DNA from: Chondrilla cf. caribensis
Lineage: Eukaryota > Porifera > Demospongiae > Chondrillida > Chondrillidae
Direction: 5' to 3'
NCBI GenBank assembly: GCA_964020155.1
Contig: OZ026559.1
Span: 337,501 to 382,500 of the forward strand
Length of the DNA stretch: 45,000 bases
The notes beneath the pieces are model-generated. The model was given only the letters and a program-made list of their open reading frames with translations. It made no database searches and was not told where the DNA came from. The translations under genes were made by a program, and so were the position numbers. Positions 34,532-44,966 of this stretch are shown piece after piece (position 1 is the stretch's first letter; each line of letters opens with the position of its first letter).

Positions 34532-34870
34532 GTATGTGTGTGTGTATATACGTACTACATAGGTATTTCAGTATACAAACACACACCCTCGCCTTCATAG
34601 TTGTATGTACGTATAAGTAGGCATATACAATCCAAGTCGCCAACTCAGATGTATTGACTTTCCAATACCGAGAGGAGAATGTGTGTATGTATGTATGTAC
34701 GTAGGTATGTATGTACGTAGGTATGTTTGTACCTATGTACTGTGGTAGCTTCCTCAATTAAACCAATTCCTACAGTCAACTCTGACCTACCTGATGTTGT
34801 GTACACTTGGTTAGAGCAGGACAGGGTTACAGGTACATTTCCCGTGTTGACCTATTGTTGCCACATTCAG

Positions 34871-34906
<36 letters not shown>

Positions 34907-35106
34907 ATGTGTTTGTGTGTGTGTGTATGTGTGTGTGTGTGTGCGTGCGTGCGTGTGTATGTGTTTGTGTGTGTGTTACAGTGTGTGTGTGTGTGTGTGT
35001 GTGTGTATTGTGTGTGTGTGCGTGTGTGTTAGTGTGTGTGTGTGTGTATTTTCTGATTTCACTTGTGGTCCTTGTGTGATGTGATTATGTTCTAAACGGC
35101 TTATCA

Positions 35107-35167
<61 letters not shown>

Positions 35168-36207
35168 CAGTCCCATTCTTCCAACCCAATCCCTATTTCC
35201 CACTCACAGGTATGTACATGCATGAACACATTAGGAGATATCTCAGGTGTACGGGTCCCCATGTTCACCATCTCACACATAGCTAAGTACTGAGTCATAC
35301 AATCCCACTGCCACCTATGTACATACTGACAGTGTGTACCCACATATCTTGTCTCTTGGAAGTTAGGGATCTTTTGTGGTATTCAATCAATGCTAGATTC
35401 CAAGAATCTAATCTGATGTTTCAGAGGAACAAAGGGATATCCTGCTATCAACTCAACTTTCAATTACCACCCACTGTAGGAAATTATCACCCTGGTAGGG
35501 AATGTGCACTAAATTCATATTCCAAAACCACAGTATGTTATATTCAGTGTAGTACAGTACTATAGGATCACAGTTGAAGGTTAGAGAGGGTATTCTACCA
35601 TACCATTCAGTAAGAGTGGTGTTATTAACACAGTGATATTCAGTACAGTTATAGTACAGTACAAGAGAAACATACGTATTGAAGGTTAAAAGCAACTTCT
35701 TACATCTATTTTAGTGTTCTATACAAAATACGTACATAGATATACGTAGGTACGTACCTACCTATGTACATATAAACAGGCACCCACACATAAACATGTT
35801 GGAAGATATTGAAGGTTAAATGCAACTTCTTACATCTATTTTAGTGTTCTATACAGAATACATAGATATACGTAAGTACATACCTACCTACGTATAAACG
35901 GGCACCCACACACGAACACCACTGTTAATTGAATTGGATTGTTAAACTAAACTGTCAGAGACTCAACTATAGTGAGATCAGTTCCTTTCAAGTGTGTACC
36001 TGAGTGATATCTACTCACTGGGAGGAAGTTTACCTGCCATCACAGGTACTGTTGTATTGTTACATGGTGTTGCGTTACAAGGTGTAATGTACTGCATGAC
36101 ATGGAGACATGATGTCTGTGTTATGACATGTTGTATGTGTGCATGCATGACAAGCAGCACACACAAAGGATGTGGTGATAATTGGTATCTGTGAGTGCAA
36201 AGTGTAG

Positions 36208-36239
<32 letters not shown>

Positions 36240-36378
36240 ACAGTGCGTATGTGTGTGACAGTGTGTGTGTGTGTGTGTGACAGTGTGTGTGTGTGTGTGA
36301 CAGTGCGTGTGTGTGACAGTGCGTATGTGTGTGACAGTGTGTGTGTGACAGTGCGTATGTGTGTGACAGTGTGTGTGA

Positions 36379-36427
<49 letters not shown>

Positions 36428-37762
36428 GTCAATCAGACCTTTTCCTCTCTCAGGTGTTGTGTAAGTATGCATTGTTTATAGTTGGCTGTGTTTGGTATTT
36501 GTTTTGCATGTTCATGTCGAATGACATGTTAAAAAACAAACATCACCTCTAAAGTTACGCACTGGACCTGATATTGTACTGATCCTCGTATAATTGTACA
36601 TTTCAACAAACATGGTAGTGTACTTGTTTTGGAGCACGTATGCCAAATGTTAAAATTGGAATAAAATGAGTTTCTGAACTCATAATTAAAAAAACACCCT
36701 GAATTATTGAAAATAAGTGTTTGCTGATGACCAGTAGCCATAGAAATATGAAATTAATTAGGCACCATCTATTCATCATAGGCACCCATTGGAATTGACC
36801 AGATACAAAAACATCCCATTACAGGTGGTCACTGGGATGAAATAGGTACAATACGTCCATTACAGGTGGACACTGGGATGAATTAGGTACAATACGTCCA
36901 TTACAGGTGGACACTGGGATGAAATAGGTACAATACGTCCATTACAGGTGGACACTGGGATGAAATAGGTACAATATGTCCATTACAGGTGGACACTGGG
37001 ATGAATTAGGTACAATACGTCCATTACAGGTGGACACTGGGATGAATTAGGTACAATACGTCCATTACAGGTGGACACTGGGATGAAATAGGTACAATAT
37101 GCCATCATACGTAGGTGACCAGTGGGATTAATAGTGTGTACATTGCCACTGCTACAGTAGGATACTGAATGTACCAGGGGGAAGGGGACAGATACAGTTT
37201 GTGGTATGTAGTACATCAGATGTTACATGTTCAACAACACAGACCGTACCACTACACAACCAATACATGCATGACTATGTCGTCTGAACTGGTACAGGAT
37301 ACAGAAAAACTGTAATTCAGCACATTCCATGTACTTGATAAGCGTGTGTACACATACAGCATGTGTGCGTCTTTCAGCTACATTCATACCTGGTGTGTGT
37401 GTAAACAAGTCAATATCACATATATACATACACACATTGTAATGTGTGGCCTAGGCGATACTGTGTATAATTGTATGAACGCATGCGCACATGTAATAAG
37501 TAGCAACAACGTTACACACACGTATACCACAGAATCAACACACTAGAATACTCCTAAATGAGTAACTGAGATCACAAAGACCTCTGGTGGTTTCTGGTGA
37601 TTAGCTGGACCTTCAATACCCCTCGGTTTCAGGAGCTCATAAGGTTTTTACCTGACCACACGCCTAACATAAGCCAGGCTATCCCACACCATAAACTCAA
37701 CAGTTACCCAACACAAGAAACTTCTCATATACATGTATCGATGTATGTACGTATATGATGAC

Positions 37763-37841
<79 letters not shown>

Positions 37842-38420
37842 TGCTATATCCATAATGCATAAGTATGCACATTTGCCTTATATGTATTATGTATGTATAT
37901 AGAAACACACCACACACATAATATTGTTTATGTGTGTGTTGGTTCCCAGTCTGTGTCATGCTTGACCTTTTATTTTGTCTGACTCAAGAATCATGTGACT
38001 GACTCATGAATCACATTAAAATACACCCACCCAGCCCTCACCTGATAATGGTGACAGTATTCTGTCTCTGTGTGTGGGTGTATGCGTATGTCCTCCACTC
38101 TCTCTCTCTGTGTGTGTGCTGCGCTTGTCACTTTGTGTGCATGTGCACGTGTGTGTACAGCACATCCCCACACCTATTACCTCACATCTGTGTTTGTAGG
38201 CCCCAGGTTCAATGAATAAACTTCCTAGAGGCCATGTTAGGTCAGAACTGACATGATTCTGGAGCCTCGTTGTCACCCTGTGCTGTTAATGAGAACATAA
38301 AATTCCTTTGCACCTCAAACAGACCACCAGACTTGAGCTCAGCCATGGCAATGGCATGAATAGCAGATAATACTTTGGAAACCAGACATCATGCCTGGAC
38401 ACTCACTCACTCACACACAT

Positions 38421-38458
<38 letters not shown>

Positions 38459-38502
38459 ACACACACAGCTGTTGACACTAGATAAAAGCAATGTATTGTG
38501 TG

Positions 38503-38534
<32 letters not shown>

Positions 38535-39342
38535 CGTGTGTGTGTGTGTGTGCTCCTGCTTGTCTACAAAGTCTCACTATACCGTGCAAGCCCGTCTAAA
38601 CAGTGTTCAAAGCAAATGCAATAGGATAGACACAGGGGAAAGATCAGTCCCGCCACAGCTACATCCAATGGTTTAAAGCGCGCGACAGTGGCGGTTATAT
38701 GGCTACTACAATCCACGGAGCTCTGTCGAAGAAGCGGGTATAATATCAGTTAGGGAGGGACAACCGGTGACGCCTTCTTCCTAGACCATCCAGACCATAT
38801 AGACAACTATAGGTCCAATTACTAAAACAGGTCGTCTTGCTAGCGTAAAGGTCACAAATATATTGGACGCGCACGTAAATGTCGACTGTCATACGAATTT
38901 GGAGAGGCGAGGGAGGAAGGGTGGTGGATAAAATTGCATCTTTACAGATGGGAACAGATGCGTACGTACTGAGCGACCAACTGCAACACACTAACACACG
39001 CCCACGGTAAACCTGTCACACACACACACACACACACGGCTGCAAACAGGCAAGTATCGGTCGGGGTGTGTCCCCGTGTGACTCTGCGCGTCTGGTCCGT
39101 GTCTCCCCCGGTCGCGAGCGCGCAAACCCGTCCCTGTGTACCGCTTCCAGCTTACCTGATATTTCTATCAACTCTACCACCTGGTCAGCGGGTCCCCACT
39201 TGCATCTGCAGCGAACGGGGAGTTTCTCGTACTGGAGGTTGTGGCCGTCTTCCAACCAGTCTAGGGGAACCACGCGAACACTCTGCCACCTTACTAAACC
39301 GAAAAGACTCTTATCATTCGTTGTACCTTCTTCGCTCCCCAT
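24738..39342 (-). CDS. BEN-domain protein with N-terminal BEND5-like segment and coiled coil, 511 aa, seven exons
   Basis: Exons on the minus strand: 39156-39342, 31328-31792, 29374-29432, 29027-29077, 28333-28737, 26195-26384 and 24738-24916. Their sum is 1536 nt and all six junction phases agree (1,1,0,0,0,1). BEN domains bind DNA or chromatin and usually act in repression. Layout: residues 1-62 with [20 protein letters not shown], like the N terminus of BEND5-type proteins; a basic nuclear-signal-like stretch KVRKRQF..VKRTRI after an eight-Thr run; a coiled coil at ~164-214 ([20 protein letters not shown]); a Ser/Gly/Pro-rich middle; and a BEN domain at ~394-488 ([44 protein letters not shown]). 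Intron 1 is 7.4 kb. The start at 39342 is chosen from context; an in-frame ATG at 39429 would add 29 residues. Orthology to BEND5 is inference. Confidence 0.85.
25102..25282. mobile_element. Pogo/Tc1-like MITE with TA target site
   Basis: About 180 bp bounded by TA. The left end CAGTGAAACCTCTCTAATAC is mirrored by the right end GTCGGATTAGCAAGGTTCCACTG. TTGGATTAGGAGG and GGTCGGATTAGAGAG inside suggest nested end duplications. It has no coding capacity. It lies in the last intron of the BEN gene. Confidence 0.75.
25297..25790 (+). repeat. 46 bp minisatellite built from a MITE left end
   Basis: About 10-11 copies of a 46 bp unit: ACAGTAGAACCTCACAATTG, AGACCACCTATGGGACCAGT, TGAAGT. The first bases are the pogo-like terminal repeat. 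One copy has lost about 10 bp near 25500. Confidence 0.92.
25868..26176 (+). repeat. 38 bp minisatellite built from a MITE right end
   Basis: Eight copies of GGTCTCAAGGGAGGTTCTAC, AGTGGTACCACACGCACT. GAGGTTCTACAGT is the reverse complement of the start of the 46 bp unit next door. The array ends about 20 bp before the BEN exon at 26195, over its donor side. Confidence 0.92.
26470..26505. repeat. Perfect 15 bp hairpin at the edge of the 113 bp array
   Basis: GTTTAGTAAGTCTAG, loop TCCTCA, CTAGACTTACTAAAC. The left arm is a variant of the array motif CTTAGTAAGTACC, so the hairpin seems to be an inverted duplication of the repeat edge. Confidence 0.85.
26506..28037 (+). repeat. 113 bp tandem array, about 13-14 copies
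   Basis: GTCCCTAG recurs at 26528, 26641, 26754 and 26867 and on at exactly 113 bp to about 28000, with very few mismatches. Each unit has AGTACAGTACAACTTGCTTA, GTAAGTACCCTGGTTAGTAC and CTCACTCAGTCCCTAGCTCA. It fills most of the intron between the BEN exons at 26195-26384 and 28333-28737. Further arrays are at 30727-31062, 40601-40936 and 43760-44590. Confidence 0.95.
28098..28305 (+). repeat. 32 bp minisatellite
   Basis: About 6-7 copies of GGTCCTAGTGTGTATGAACC, ACACTCGTGTTG, ending just short of the donor of the BEN exon at 28333. Confidence 0.9.
28795..29006 (+). repeat. Degenerate ~30 bp repeat with a poly-C run
   Basis: Loosely repeated ACCAGTGTGTAAAAATCCC-like strings. A C run of about 15 lies at 28954-28968. 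It is the intron between BEN exons 4 and 5. Confidence 0.6.
29166..29345 (+). repeat. (CA)n microsatellite, BEN intron
   Basis: A pure CA run, then CA mixed with CCCTCACACACGTACAC-type units, lying between the short BEN exons 29027-29077 and 29374-29432. Confidence 0.9.
29762..29949. mobile_element. MITE with 19 bp terminal inverted repeats
   Basis: The left end ACAATGAATTCTTGTTAAT and the right end (reverse complement ACAGTGAATTCTTGTTAAT) match at 18 of 19 positions. The inside has AATCCACCACAATTTCCCAG as in the copies at 18830 and 23540. 29450-29761 and 29950-30566 show nothing else recognisable. Confidence 0.75.
30567..30683 (+). repeat. (GT)n microsatellite
   Basis: A long GT run broken once by TGTGTTGTGTTGTGTTG. 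Confidence 0.95.
30727..31062 (-). repeat. 113 bp repeat, inverted orientation, about three copies
   Basis: Same unit as 26506-28037 read on the minus strand (CTATCAGTACTGGTTGGAAT, TGAGCTAGGGACTGAGTGAG). It lies in the BEN intron between exons 2 and 3. Confidence 0.93.
31171..31261. mobile_element. Short MITE (~90 bp)
   Basis: Left ACACCTCTATATGAAGACCACC pairs with right GGTGGTCTTCATAGAGG..TTCCACTGTA; the centre is TGTTTACAGAGAACACATG. Another single end (CAGAGCCTCTCAATTAAGGAC) lies just beyond, near 31286. Confidence 0.7.
31793..32329. other. Start of the long BEN intron 1, no gene
   Basis: AT-rich. Repeated AATCGTAGTTCAATCGTAG strings at 32060-32130 and short ACATGTAAACATAC repeats at 31815-31875. 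No coding signal. Confidence 0.5.
32330..32830 (+). repeat. 43 bp minisatellite (about 11 copies)
   Basis: Unit GGTGACCACATTAGACAGGT, CTCACTGTACATGAGGTCCC, ACA. Read in reverse it parallels the 46 bp unit at 25297-25790 (CACTGTA..GGTCCCA.AGGTG.CC), so both probably stem from the same terminal repeat. Copies decay toward the right. Confidence 0.92.
32831..33169. other. Intron sequence, no recognised feature
   Basis: No tandem repeat or coding feature that I can support on either strand. Confidence 0.4.
33170..33300 (+). repeat. 27 bp minisatellite (about five copies)
   Basis: TGTGTGGTGTTTGTGGGCGG, AGCACGC with alternating TGTGAGGT and TGTGTGGT versions, i.e. a two-step pattern. 33301-33833 beyond it shows nothing recognisable. 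Confidence 0.9.
33834..33916 (+). repeat. (CT)n(GT)n compound microsatellite
   Basis: A CT run passes directly into a GT run. Confidence 0.95.
34243..34302 (+). repeat. 60 bp segment duplicated at 35051-35110, copy 1
   Basis: TTCTGATTTCACTTGTGGTC, CTTGTGTGATGTGATTATG and onward, immediately before a GT array. Confidence 0.9.
34299..34548 (+). repeat. Long GT-rich microsatellite
   Basis: About 250 bp of GT with ordered CG and AT interruptions. An inner block (TGTGTGCGCGTGCGTGTGTA) occurs twice about 76 bp apart, so part of the array was duplicated as a block. Confidence 0.95.
34873..35046 (+). repeat. GT-rich microsatellite
   Basis: GT runs with CG, TT and AT interruptions, between the two copies of the 60 bp duplication. 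Confidence 0.93.
35051..35110 (+). repeat. 60 bp segment, copy 2
   Basis: Second copy of 34243-34302, with a few substitutions, again directly followed by a GT array (35108-35164). Confidence 0.9.
35681..35925 (+). repeat. 130 bp tandem duplication
   Basis: GAAGGTTAAA occurs at 35681 and 35811. Both copies have CAACTTCTTACATCTATTTT, AGTGTTCTATACA and CACCCACACA. Two copies only. 35165-35680 and 35926-36207 show no other clear feature. Confidence 0.88.
36208..36426 (+). repeat. GT microsatellite with periodic GACAGTG insertions
   Basis: GT runs are separated by GACAGTGCGTATGTGT or GACAGTGTGTG at intervals of 12-32 bp, a minisatellite grown from a microsatellite. Confidence 0.93.
36807..37135 (+). 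repeat. 41 bp minisatellite (about seven copies)
   Basis: GGTACAATACGTCCATTACA, GGTGGACACTGGGATGAAAT, A. Single-base variants (GAATTAGG versus GAAATAGG) are interspersed. 37136-37764 beyond it has no recognised feature. Confidence 0.93.
37765..37836 (+). repeat. (GT)n microsatellite
   Basis: A pure GT run of about 36 units in BEN intron 1. Confidence 0.95.
38401..38552 (+). repeat. Facing (CA)n and (GT)n runs
   Basis: A CA run (to about 38467), a 30 bp spacer, then a GT run (to 38552), which together could fold into a hairpin. 38553-39155 is otherwise unique and becomes CpG-rich toward BEN exon 1, with a short CA run at 39018-39038. Confidence 0.85.
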
Positions 39343-40600
39343 GTCGATCCACTCTTGTGTTAACACGTATGTACTAGCAAGCAGTACACGCGTGAAAGAA
39401 TTTATATGTGTCAGACACAGTGCTGGCATTTATGTTGTTAAAAGGCGAGTGTAATTGTATAAATTCTCTTACAGCCTGACAGTAACATGTCTTTCACATG
39501 CTACATAACATCATCCGTTGACATGTATTGAAGTTGAAATGATATTATTTTATAGGCATTGAAGCCCAACAAGGCTGTGTAGCACTACATGCTTACAAGC
39601 TATACGCAGAAACCTGCATAATGTTCCTTTTCTCTCTACCTTACAAGGCTTAATGTGGTATGGTGTAGGCAAGTACATGTACATGTGTACACACTGTGTA
39701 GTGTAGGAAATTGGATGGTTTGTGACAGCAATCTGCTCTTCATTGGAGGCAGCATGCTCCCTGTAATTGTTTCCCTGACCCCAAACATGTGTTTGGCAAA
39801 TATGTTATTAACCAGTTCAGCTATGAATAACATCCTTATGATGCTGTGCAGTGTTCCCTGTGTTGAACAGTCAGTTGTGGCATTTGACTGGTCTCCAGGG
39901 GAGTATTCTGTGACCTACCTCCATCCTCACAAAGGATGTTTGACCATGATCCACTTCAATTTGGAGAGAGGGTCTTCCCGGCAGTACTTAGTCAATTGCA
40001 ATGGAAGGTATCTTGCTTCAAATGTGATCTCATCTCTAAGACTACTTCAGAATCAATCTTGAAGGCCCTAGCACCAAGGATTCTTCCCCCCATGTCCTCC
40101 CAGGAGGTGTACTCCAACAATACAGCTTACCTCCCCTAGTTGTCTGTATCCTACTTGTGACCCTTGTTTTGTGCACTACAACATGTATTGGCTGCTGAGT
40201 GTGCAGTCACCTGGTCTCCCGTGGTCACGCTAGGAGTGTCCTTGGGACATGTAGGAATGTCTTGTTCTCTCCCTCCCCTCAATGGGGTGAATTTTCCATT
40301 AGCAGCTTGTTACCATAGTAACCAGCTGATTGGGTCCCTATGGTAACCTTCAATCAATATAATATTATCTTGAGTAGTGTGTTTATCTCTTGGAATGGAT
40401 TTCTCAGATTCACGAGTTAGCTGTGTGTATAGGTTTGCATTCTGGGCAGGTTACGTTTGGGTGTTGGTTGGGAAAGATTATTGTTGAACTTGAAAGTGTA
40501 TCACTCTGTACATTTGGGCTATGCAGTGAAATCATGATGTCTGGATCACTATTGTGTAGATGGTATGTTAGATCAGAGTGTTGAATATGTACAACTTGAC
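39343..40600. other. Upstream flank of the BEN gene; unassigned open frames
   Basis: This should contain the BEN promoter. An open frame at 39655-40062 (+) and an overlapping one at 39936-40139 (+; FDHDPLQFGERVFPAVLSQ) are not made of simple repeats, but match no family I know and are not joined by clear splice sites. CTTGTTACCATAGTAACC (40301-40320) contains an X-box-like GTTACCATAGTAAC palindrome. Confidence 0.35.
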
Positions 40601-40936
40601 TTTTTTAGTAAGTACCCTGGTTAGTACAATCTCCTGGTTGATACACACACCTCACTCAGTCCCTAACTCATGTAAAGTATTCCAACCAGTACTGGTAGTA
40701 AGTACAGTACAACTTGCTTAGTAAGTACCCTGGTTAGTACAATCTCCTGGTTGATACACACACCTCACTCAGTCCCTAGCTCATGTAAAGTATTCCAACC
40801 AGTACTGATAGGAAGTACAGTGCAACTTGCTTAGCAAGTCCCCTGGTTAGTGCAATCTCCTGGTCGATACACACACCTCACTCAGTCCCTAGCTCATGTA
40901 AAGTATTCCAACCAGTACTGATAGTAAGTACAGTAC
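40601..40936 (+). repeat. 113 bp repeat, plus orientation, about three copies
   Basis: Same unit as 26506-28037, with slightly more changes (GGTAGTAAG, CTTAGCAAGTCCC). Confidence 0.93.
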
Positions 40937-41341
40937 TACATGTCTTGTGTGATATGTTCATTTGGGTCTTTCTGTGATCTCCATAGCATGGATGTGTGCA
41001 CACACTGCACAGTGTGGCCATGCAGTGGAGCTGGGACACTCCCACCTTTGGTACCCAGCTGCATGGTTTGGGGCTTGACAGGTGGCCGGTGATATGCAAA
41101 TCAGACCCTTAGATCCAGCCAGACCTTCTGCACACACCACCGCAAGTGTTTGGATTACAGAACCTTCCCACATAGTGAGGTGGAGACCAGTTCAATCAAA
41201 GGCGACCTTTATATTGAAATCGCTTGTGAAAGGGGTTGTGTGGGTTCAGTGCATCTTGTGATGTATCCCATCGGAGAAATGGCTCATAATCAACACAGCC
41301 TGTGGCAAGCATCTTCACATTTTCATCCATCTTTGCACACG
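40937..41341. other. Unique spacer, no recognised gene
   Basis: The open frame starting at 41150 has no family resemblance and soon runs into a CA repeat. Nothing else is supported. Confidence 0.4.
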
Positions 41342-41359
41342 ACACACACACACACACAC

Positions 41360-41412
<53 letters not shown>

Positions 41413-41530
41413 TGCCACACATACACACAATCATGTACACATATCACACACAAACATGAACACATAAACACATACCACACACACAAACATGAATACATAC
41501 CACACACACACATGAACCTACACACACATA
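41342..41530 (+). repeat. CA-rich microsatellite
   Basis: A CA run followed by ACACAAACATGAACACATA-type units. Confidence 0.9.
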
Positions 41531-42115
41531 GCCCTTTCTTCTCATTAATGCATTAATTGTTATTGGGTAATGTGATAAAACTGACTAGCCAGAATATGAA
41601 CAATAATGTCTGGCTAATCATGCTAGTTTACCATCCCACAAACCTGCATCCCATAAGCTTCCCACAACATCCCATGGATTTCCTACACTAACCAAAGCTG
41701 ATGAAGGTGGATTGAAACATTCTCACATCTGAAGTCTTTTTAATTGAACCCTTTTAGTAGGGGGAATAGAGGCGTTTGAAATGTATCAGAGACGTGCAGT
41801 CTCTCAGGAGTGCAGCCACGGCCAAATTGCTCAGAATTCGTTCATGCTAAGACATCATTCATCCCATGCACTCCTATGTGACTCCTCACCACTAGGTCTT
41901 GGGCAGTGTCCTTCGCTTGATCCAACTCATGGCTCCTCTCACGCAATTTGTGGGGACCAGCAAGGTCAGATAGAGCAGTCCTCACTGTATATCACCGTAT
42001 TAGCTGACAACGTGAAAACTATGTACGTATTAGTGGTGGGATTGCATGTATCAACTGGGATTGACATTGATGTTCGTCTGTGTGATTGCACATTCATCTT
42101 CAAGTGTGTGAGGTG
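41531..42115. other. Unique spacer with one open frame
   Basis: 41781-42116 (+) is open for 111 codons without simple repeats (NSFMLRHHSSHALLCDSSPL region). No domain or homologue was recognised, and I see no supporting splice pattern. Confidence 0.3.
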
Positions 42116-42560
42116 AAGTGTTCGAGGTGGGTAGTGTATGTGATGTGTGTGGTGTATGTGATGTGTACAAGGTGTGTAGTGTATGTGAAGAGTGTGAGCT
42201 GTGTCATGTATGTGGAATGTGTAAGTTGTGTAGTGTACATATGTGATGTGTGCGAGTATACATACTTCAAGCTTGGTGTGTTATGTATACTTCTGGCTTA
42301 TGTAGGGGTGTAGTAATGTGTGTGTGAAGCGGGATTGATGTATGCAAGTGTACATACGTATGTGATCCATGTGATATGTGTGATGTGTGATGTGTGTGAT
42401 GTGTGATACATGTGATGTTTGTGATGTGTGACGTGTGAGATGTGATGCGTGTGATGTGTGAGATGTGTGATGTGTGATGCATGTGATGTGTGATGTGTGG
42501 TACGTGTGATGTTTGATACATGTGGTGTGTGTGATGTGTTTGCAATGTGTGTAGGGTGTG
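42116..42560 (+). repeat. GTGATGTGTGATGTGTGAGA-type degenerate repeat
   Basis: Loosely periodic TGTGATG units, 7-12 bp, spread over about 440 bp, densest at 42365-42545. 42561-43250 beyond it has no recognised gene; GTGTGTATGTGTGTGTACAT patches lie at 42790-42860 and 42975-43070. Confidence 0.75.
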
Positions 42561-43250
42561 TGTTTATGCGTAGTACGTTGTGTGTGATGTACGTATCTCT
42601 CTAATGCCACACAACTATATAGGCCTGTGTAGTCTGAGCCAAATACCCTTTAGTGCATAATAATTACAGTCCTGTCTAGTGTATGCAGAATATACAAAGT
42701 TATACAGACATTTCAGAGGCCGGATGTTGTATGTACTGGAATTTTATATTGTGGCAGTTCATTTGTTTGTCCATGAATTCATACATTGTGAGTGTGTGTG
42801 TATGTGTGTGTACATGTATGTGTTCCTGAATTGCATGTATGTATGCGTGTTTGATGGTGTGTATTGTGTTCCTGTCTTTCACCAAGATCATGGCAGGATG
42901 TGTCTTTGATAGTGTGTGCATTAAAGTTTATGATTAGAGGCTTCTGTTGAATTGATGTGCATAATTGTAAGTGAGTACACACACACACACGTGTGTGCGT
43001 GTGTGTATTTGTGTTTTGTGCGCAGTGTGTTGGAGTGAATGTGTGTATGTACATGTATGTGTTTCTGTTGTATGACTGTGTATTCTAATATATCACATGT
43101 CATAGTGGTATGACCAGCTGTAGGCTGCCTCAATCCCTATCAGTGTCTGACCCCCTTACATAACACTACTGAAGTTCTTGGGCTGCGGGCAATTACACTC
43201 CTTAATGTCAATGATCTCAGCTCACTCTGCACATGTTACACTGTGTTACA

Positions 43251-43501
<251 letters not shown>

Positions 43502-43759
43502 AATATGCAGCCATGTACATAAGTATGTGCATGCTCAGTGTGTAAATTAATTAAAATTAATAAATTTAAAATGAACTTAATTGAATTTAAATAGTTCTAT
43601 TATCTCCAACTCCACTACATGTGAGCTAACCGCCTTTGATGTCTGATGACTGCTGGGTTTCTTCAAAGGTTTGCTGTCAGTCCTAGTGAAAAAATATGTA
43701 TGAGCTCAGAAATTGGTTATTAATTCAGAAAAATTGAACTAATCAAAGGATTAAATGTG

Positions 43760-44590
43760 ATACTGTACTCATTATCAGTATTATTTCACGGAATGATTTT
43801 CATGAGCTATCAACTAAGTGAGGTGTGTGCAAAAACTAGGAGATAGTGCTAACCAATGGCAAGGTTTCCTAGCACTATCGACAGTGCTGGTTGAGATAAT
43901 TTGCATGAGCTAGTAACTAACCAGGAGATTACACTACCCAGGATCCTTTCAAGACAAATTGTACTGTACTTGACCATAGTGAGTACCTTGAAGGTCACAC
44001 TGAATCTGTACTTCTTATCAGAGGTACTCACTATCAGTACTGGTTGGAATACTTTACATGAGCTAGGGACTGAGTGAGGTGTGTGTATCAACCAGGAGAT
44101 TGCACTAACCAGGGTACTTACTAAGCAAGTTGTACTGTACTTCCTATCAGTACTGGTTGGAATACTTTACATGAGCTAGGGACTGAGTGAGGTGTGTGTA
44201 TCAACCAGGAGATTGTACTAACCAGGGTACTTACTAAGCAAGTTGTACTGTACTTCCTATCAGTACTGGTTGGAATACTTTACATGAGCTAGGGACTGAG
44301 TGAGGTGTGTGTATCAACCAGGAGATTGTACTAACCAGGGTACTTACTAAGCAAGTTGTACTGTACTTACTATCAGTACTGGTTGGAACACTTTACATGA
44401 GCTAGGGACTGAGTGAGGTGTGTGTATCAACCAGGAGATTGTACTAACCAGGGTACTTAGTAAACAAGTTGTATTGTACTTCCTATCAGTACTGGTTGGA
44501 ATACTTTACATGAGCTAGGGACTGAGTGAGGTGTGTGTATCAACCAGGAGATTGTACTAACCAGGGTACTTAGTAAACAAGTATGCCAGT
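43760..44590 (-). repeat. 113 bp repeat, inverted orientation, about five clean and two diverged copies
   Basis: CTATCAGTACTGGTTGGAAT recurs from about 44030 at 113 bp steps to about 44590. 43760-43980 holds two old, strongly changed copies (ATGAGCTATCAACTAAGTGA, TGCATGAGCTAGTAACTAAC). Confidence 0.92.
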
Positions 44591-44822
44591 AAGGTGTGTG
44601 TACACATCCCATCATTGTTGTACTGTACTAACCAGGAGGGTGTTTACCACTCAGGTCAGCTGCACTCCAGTGCTGTAATGTTGTGATATTCTGTTGATTG
44701 GACACTCCCCTCTTTGTGATCTAATTGCTGAGTGTGTTTTTCTATTAGAGCCTCCAAACCTGGGGTCATTTTCCCATGATGTCATGGTCCTCCTGACCAC
44801 TATAGTCCATTTTCTTACTTAG
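44591..44822. other. Unique spacer
   Basis: No coding or repeat feature beyond one partial 113 bp edge (CTGTACTAACCAGGAGGGTG). Confidence 0.4.
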
Positions 44823-44824
44823 CT

Positions 44825-44862
<38 letters not shown>

Positions 44863-44935
44863 TGTGTGTGTAGTGTAGTGTGTAGGGTATGTGTGTGTGT
44901 GTGCGTGTGTGTGTGTGTGTGTAGTGTAGTGTGTA

Positions 44936-44966
<31 letters not shown>

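Noticed and set aside
34293..34757. Cys-Val or His-Thr repeat proteins over GT/CA arrays (also 18068-18400, 18554-18880, 43178-43545)
   Set aside because: Pure microsatellite translation on both strands.
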